From Ignelater luminosus (lineage: Eukaryota; Arthropoda; Insecta; Coleoptera; Elateridae), in contig VTPC01090620.1 in NCBI GenBank assembly GCA_011009095.1, positions 198,930 through 262,929 of the forward strand: a DNA stretch of 64,000 nt. The letters are read 5' to 3'. Both the position numbers and the translations under genes were made by a program. The notes below the pieces were generated by a model. The model saw only the letters and a list, made by a program, of their open reading frames with translations, did not search any database and was not told where the DNA came from. This document shows, piece by piece, positions 59,797 through 64,000 of this stretch (positions are counted from its first letter, which is position 1; each line of letters starts with the position of its first letter).

Positions 59797-61742
59797 ATGT
59801 TACAGTTTTGGAAAAAGTCAGGTAAATTCTTAGTTGACATTTGATTTATAGGTTATATCCGTCATTTAAAATTCAAAAATTATAGGTTTCAAAGAAAAAA
59901 GTCAATCGAGTTCATCTTCACCAACAACTAGTACACCACCAAACAGCCCATCATTTTCAAATACAGATGATAAACAATCAAGACCAGGTAGTTTTGATTC
60001 ATGTCGTTCAGGTCCCTTGGCCTCTTTTGAAGATGAAGGTTTATTCGATATCTGTACTTTATTTCATAACTGTTTAATTTTATATAATTGTTTAAAATAA
60101 ATTGTTTTTAGGCGAAAATGAAATACCAAAACAACATTCAAGGTTGTCAAAAACACTTGATGAAGTATTGGAAGATAAGTCGGCGTTAGGTTATTTTGCA
60201 CAGTATTTAGAATCACGTGGTGGATTATCATATATTCATTGTTGGTTAGATATTGAACAGTTCAAATCTGAAGCACAAAAGCTTACAGATGGCACAAAAG
60301 AAGATTTAAGTGATACACGAAATTTTCTTTCACCATTACCAAGTACAAAGATAGACCATGACAGTTTATCTGTAAGTACTGACTGTGACTCATATACTGC
60401 AGATTCTTATAGTTTGTGTGATTATTCATCATGTACTCTATCAGAAATTAAGATGAGCCTAGATGCCAAAAGTTCCCAGTGTGAAAAAGTTAAGGTAGAT
60501 GTTAGTAATTCATGTGATAATAAAAATAGTAATGATACTAGTCATACGGTAAATTTTGGTACATGTAGAAATGAAATAAACAGTAATTGTAGTGAAGATA
60601 AAACTCATATTAAAGTTGATAGAAGCCCTATACGTAACAAATCTAGTATTCAACGACTCACCGATGATGCTCTCAGAATATTTAAAATGTATCTTTCTCT
60701 AGAAGCAACTGAAAGCGTAAAATGCTCAGAGGAATTACGAAAAGAAATTATAGAAAACATTTGTGATACTTCAAAGGTATTAAAATTAGACTGTTTTGAA
60801 AAGGTAGAAAAATTTATTCATGAAATATTAGAAAAAGAATATTTTCAAGCGTTTTTAGGTAGTGATTATTTTTGTAAGCATCAAATTGATGTTTTAACAA
60901 GTGGTAATATTGTTTTGGATGATATTTTATATAATGAAACGGCACTATTTTATTTCATGGAATTTCTAGAACAGGAGAATAATAGAAGTTTACTTGAATT
61001 TTGGATTGCAGCGTCTAATTTTCAAATGCAATTAAATGAACAAAAAGACTTTTTCGATCCAAGAGAAGCACAAAGTGATGCAATTGTTTTATACGATAAA
61101 TATTTTTCCTTACAAGCCCATTGTCCTTTAGGTTTTAGTGATAAGATAAGATTTGCAGTTGAACAAAATATATGCGGTGAAAATGGAATAATGTTAGATT
61201 GTTTTCATTTACCTCTAAAAATTGTAGAACAAGTGTTAGAAAGAAATTATTTAAAATCGTTTATTGCTTCTCAGTTGTTTTATAAGTATTTATCAGAACT
61301 TATAAATTCGGTACATACAAATGGAAATTTTAATTCTACTGATGGAAATAAATATGCACCTTCCGATTGTAGTAGTGAAAAAAGTTTTAGTACAAATAGC
61401 ACATTTTTAGCCATGCAGATTCCTAGAAGTAATCAAAAAATTAGAAAAGATAAAGGTACTGATATGAATATAGATACGAGGCAACTCTATGATCCTGATT
61501 CTCTTTGGAAACGTAAAATCAATCATAGATTATCGTTTGGTAGGATTACAGCTTTAGGAAAGTATGAGACAGATTTTGAACCAGAACCTGATACAAGAGT
61601 TGCATCGCGTTTAAAATCTGTCGTAAAGAAATTTATGGAAGAGGATAAGAAAAAAGAGGAAATGGCATGGCAAGTTGCTGAAATGATTGTTAAAGATATT
61701 ACTAATATTACAATGCAAGAACAGAAAGGGTTCCAATCTTGA
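59797..61742 (+). CDS. AKAP10: AKAP10 (D-AKAP2), dual-RGS A-kinase anchoring protein
   Basis: Scaffold that binds regulatory subunits of protein kinase A and carries two RGS domains. Exons: 59797-59821, 59886-60038, 60112-61742, all in phase 1, giving 602 residues. Start MLQFWKKS, then a Ser-rich disordered part (SSSSPTTSTPPNSPS). RGS 1 is split: SKTLDEVLEDKSALGYFAQY at about 72-115, an acidic Ser-rich insert, then RIFKMYLSLEA to FLGSDYFCKHQIDVL at 241-321. RGS 2 runs about 328-461 (ILYNETALFYFMEFLEQE, ILYDKYFSLQAHCPLGFSDK-like, LFYKYLSELINSV). The C-terminus has the PKA-binding amphipathic helix AWQVAEMIVKDITN at about 577-590, aligned with vertebrate AWKIAKMIVSDI. It lacks the extreme C-terminal PDZ ligand of vertebrates as I recall it. 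The donor of exon 2 (GTTTAT) is unusual but phase and homology support it. An AATAAA is at 62104-62109. Confidence 0.94.
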
Positions 61743-63088
61743 TTTGAACTTTTATGAGTTTTATTTGATACCAGTAATTTTTGTTAAGAATACGAAAAAA
61801 TATTTATAATTTGTTAATTGAACTAGCTTTATTTGTTAATATGTTTACAATACTATACTTAACACAAGCTTAAATATAACTTCCTTGTTGATTGTGTATA
61901 TATAGAATGTGATAAAATTTCTACTTATTCTCTTATATTCTAGTATAACTTTTTTGCTGTGAGTACACAAATTTCTATTAAGAATTAAATTTACATTTTT
62001 GATAAAATGAAACTTGTGCTTTCAATAGTAATAGAAAATAATAGTAGTACTAGTCAGAACAAATTAGAATATAAATCGAAATAAGTGCCCTGAGAATGAG
62101 AAAAATAAAAACTTAAAGTAAATTAGTTTTGTGTTCAAACAATGTAGCTTTAAATCTTAAGGAGTGATATTCAATTTGTCTTGTTTATAAAATGGCAGCA
62201 ATGAGTGATAATTGAAGAATGTTGCTGAATCATTATTATATGTACAGTAAAACCTCTCGTTATGGACAGTCCCTATAAGCCGACAGATTTTATAGAACCA
62301 AAGTATTACTAAGACATGCTAAATGATCTCTTTCAACCGGATTCTTCCAATAAACAGACAAAAAGTGTGAAACTGACAATGTCTACTTATTGGAGACTTT
62401 ACTGTATGTTTAACCTAGCTGATCGCAAATGCAAAAATTGATTTTGTTACTTCCTAACTGTTCATGTATTTGCTTTTTTAGTACTTCTTAGTTCACTCTC
62501 TAACTTAAATCTTCTCTAATTTAGAACTCTCTCTAATGAAGATGCTTGAATTAAGTAGAAAATGCCTAATTTAAAAAGTGGTTCTGGTTGGAATCTTATT
62601 GGTCAACTTATAACTTCTTTATTTTCAAAGATATTATAAGAACGTAACAGAGAAGCTTGTTTGATATTTCCGGATCCACAACTCGGTTACTGTATTTCAT
62701 AATGGGTGCACATAAATGTGATATACTCTGTCCACTAAATAATTAGTCTTTTTCAAATTCTAGTTACTTAACCTAACAGCAAGAAATACACCAAAATTAG
62801 GCCAAACAAATATAGCTTGTAATATTTTCTATGTTGGTAGTTCTGATACATGTGCGGCTCCTTTTAATGGTATTGGTCAATTCAGCGGGGTAGACTTAAA
62901 TCAGGTTTTCACTGGTTTCCACTAGATGTCAGAGCAAAACTATAATTTAAAAGAAATTCTAATTAAATTGTACCTTTTCCATTTTTTTTAATTACTGAGC
63001 TCTTGATGTAGTGTCATCAGTAATTACTACATACTTATAATACATTTATTTGCCATTATTTACAACTGAAATAATTATAAAATTATAT
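61743..63088. other. AKAP10 3' UTR and downstream region
   Basis: AT-rich; the first few hundred bases are probably 3' UTR. Contains the pogo-like MITE at 62245-62404. No other feature recognised. Confidence 0.5.
62245..62404. mobile_element. Pogo/Tigger-type MITE
   Basis: 160 bp flanked by TA on both sides (62243-62244, 62405-62406). The left end is cagtaaaacctctcgttatg; the right end, read inward, is cagtaaagtctccaataagt. The cagtaaaacct start and TA duplication are typical of pogo-group elements. The arms are related but not identical. No coding. Confidence 0.78.
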
Positions 63089-63089
63089 A

Positions 63090-64000
63090 CTGGGTGTTTC
63101 ATTTAACTTGAAACAACTAAATATCTCTAGAAATAAGCATTGTATGAAAAAAATGTTCCAAATAAACCTTTAATAGTATCAAGGGGGAGGTCTGCCTGTG
63201 TAAAAATTACTTGAACTTTGAAATTTCAAATGGGAACCTCCATTTTTTATTGCAGATTCGGATTCCTTGAACAAAAATGCGTAAGTTCTGTTTGAAACAT
63301 TTTTTTCAAATCATTCTATATGGCGCTGTAATCAGTGAAAATTAGTTTTCGACATTTTCTTGAAGAAAATTCAACCATTTTAATGCATAATGATTCCAAA
63401 ATTATTGTTGATTGGAAAGCAGTGTCTCTGATGTCCGAGCATAGATTTTGCATGATCGTAGATGGCGTTGCAATCGACAAAAATTAGGCGACCTTCGTTT
63501 TCTGTAGGTATCTAGGTACAGTAGGTTTTGCCCACAAACAATCATACAGACACGATGGCTTCTCTCCATGGTACGTGTTCACAGTACTTCAGGGATGATA
63601 CATTGAACTGAAATTTATTTTTCTTAAATTTAAGAAATCTAGTTATTGAAGAATTGTTCTGACTTAATTTATTTCACTTATTTTGTTTCTGTTTTTGAGA
63701 TTATTTTACTTTGGTTTTATATTGTTTCCAACTTGTTTTGGTTTTGTCGATTGCAACGCCATCTGCGATCATGCGAAATCTATGGTTGGACATCAGAGAC
63801 ACTGTTTTTTAATCGACAATAATTTTAGAATCGTTATGCATAAAAGCGGTTGATTTTTGGTGGCAAAAACTAATTTTCACTGATTACAGCGCTATCTATC
63901 ACGATTCGAAAAAAATGTATGGGACAAAACTTACGCATTCTTTTTCAAGGAATTCGAATCTGCAATAAAAAATGAGTATTTCCATTTGAAATTTCAAAGT
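63090..64000. mobile_element. Long-palindrome transposable element, cut by the window end
   Basis: The left edge ctgggtgtttcatttaac at 63090 follows TA. A left arm (63215-63482) matches the reverse complement of 63736-64000 over about 265 bp, for example both reading actttgaaatttcaaatgg, ttttttattgcagattcg and gcgctgtaatcagtgaaaat. The centre (63483-63735) has no coding. The right end, about 125 bp more by symmetry, lies beyond the window. Confidence 0.8.

Overview
This is insect nuclear DNA, AT-rich and heavily loaded with old transposable elements. Host genes are intron-containing, with GT..AG junctions and scattered exons. The gene set is typical of an arthropod: a chitin-binding cuticle protein, a trehalose/sugar transporter, TMEM65, CNPPD1 and AKAP10. 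A beetle-like genome is plausible, but nothing in the sequence fixes the order. All homology calls are by eye and from memory; no search was run. Exon structures were derived by matching splice sites, phases and protein continuity.

Host genes, left to right. (1) 5810-7049 (+): secreted cuticle protein with two chitin-binding repeats. (2) 21212-27714 (+): MFS trehalose/sugar transporter of the Tret1 type, with four exons found and the first coding exon missing. (3) 37609-39120 (+): three-exon, secreted, probably GPI-anchored protein with leucine-rich or beta-helix-like repeats and no recognised name. (4) 39549-52454 (+): TMEM65, a mitochondrial inner-membrane protein, in five exons with an 11.6 kb second intron full of transposons. 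(5) 55998-59459 (-): CNPPD1, a membrane-anchored cyclin-like protein, in five exons. (6) 59797-61742 (+): AKAP10, the dual-RGS A-kinase anchoring protein, in three exons. It is divergent from CNPPD1 across a gap of 337 bp.

Mobile DNA. Two hAT insertions have perfect 8-bp target duplications (11144-14165, GGTCAAGT; 30806-32052, ACAGCAAC). A P-element with a THAP/P-type transposase (42135-46002) sits inside a mariner-like inverted-repeat element (41716-46517). A second, uninterrupted copy of that host element lies at 57041-57949, inside a CNPPD1 intron, and preserves the empty target site GGTTTGAC. There are also relics of an integrase transposon (about 8820-10229), a DUF7869-like ORF (33961-35560), two LINE tails, a Tc1/mariner tail, a hAT-like fragment with a coiled-coil tail (46840-48110), a Harbinger MITE, a pogo MITE, foldback elements, and tandem repeats of 24, 162 and 163 bp.

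Two runs of N interrupt the sequence: 10230-10629 and 45217-45316. The second is flanked by the same 21 bp on both sides and is probably a false gap. The genes do not form one pathway. The only suggestive link is the CNPPD1/AKAP10 head-to-head pair, which may share a promoter.
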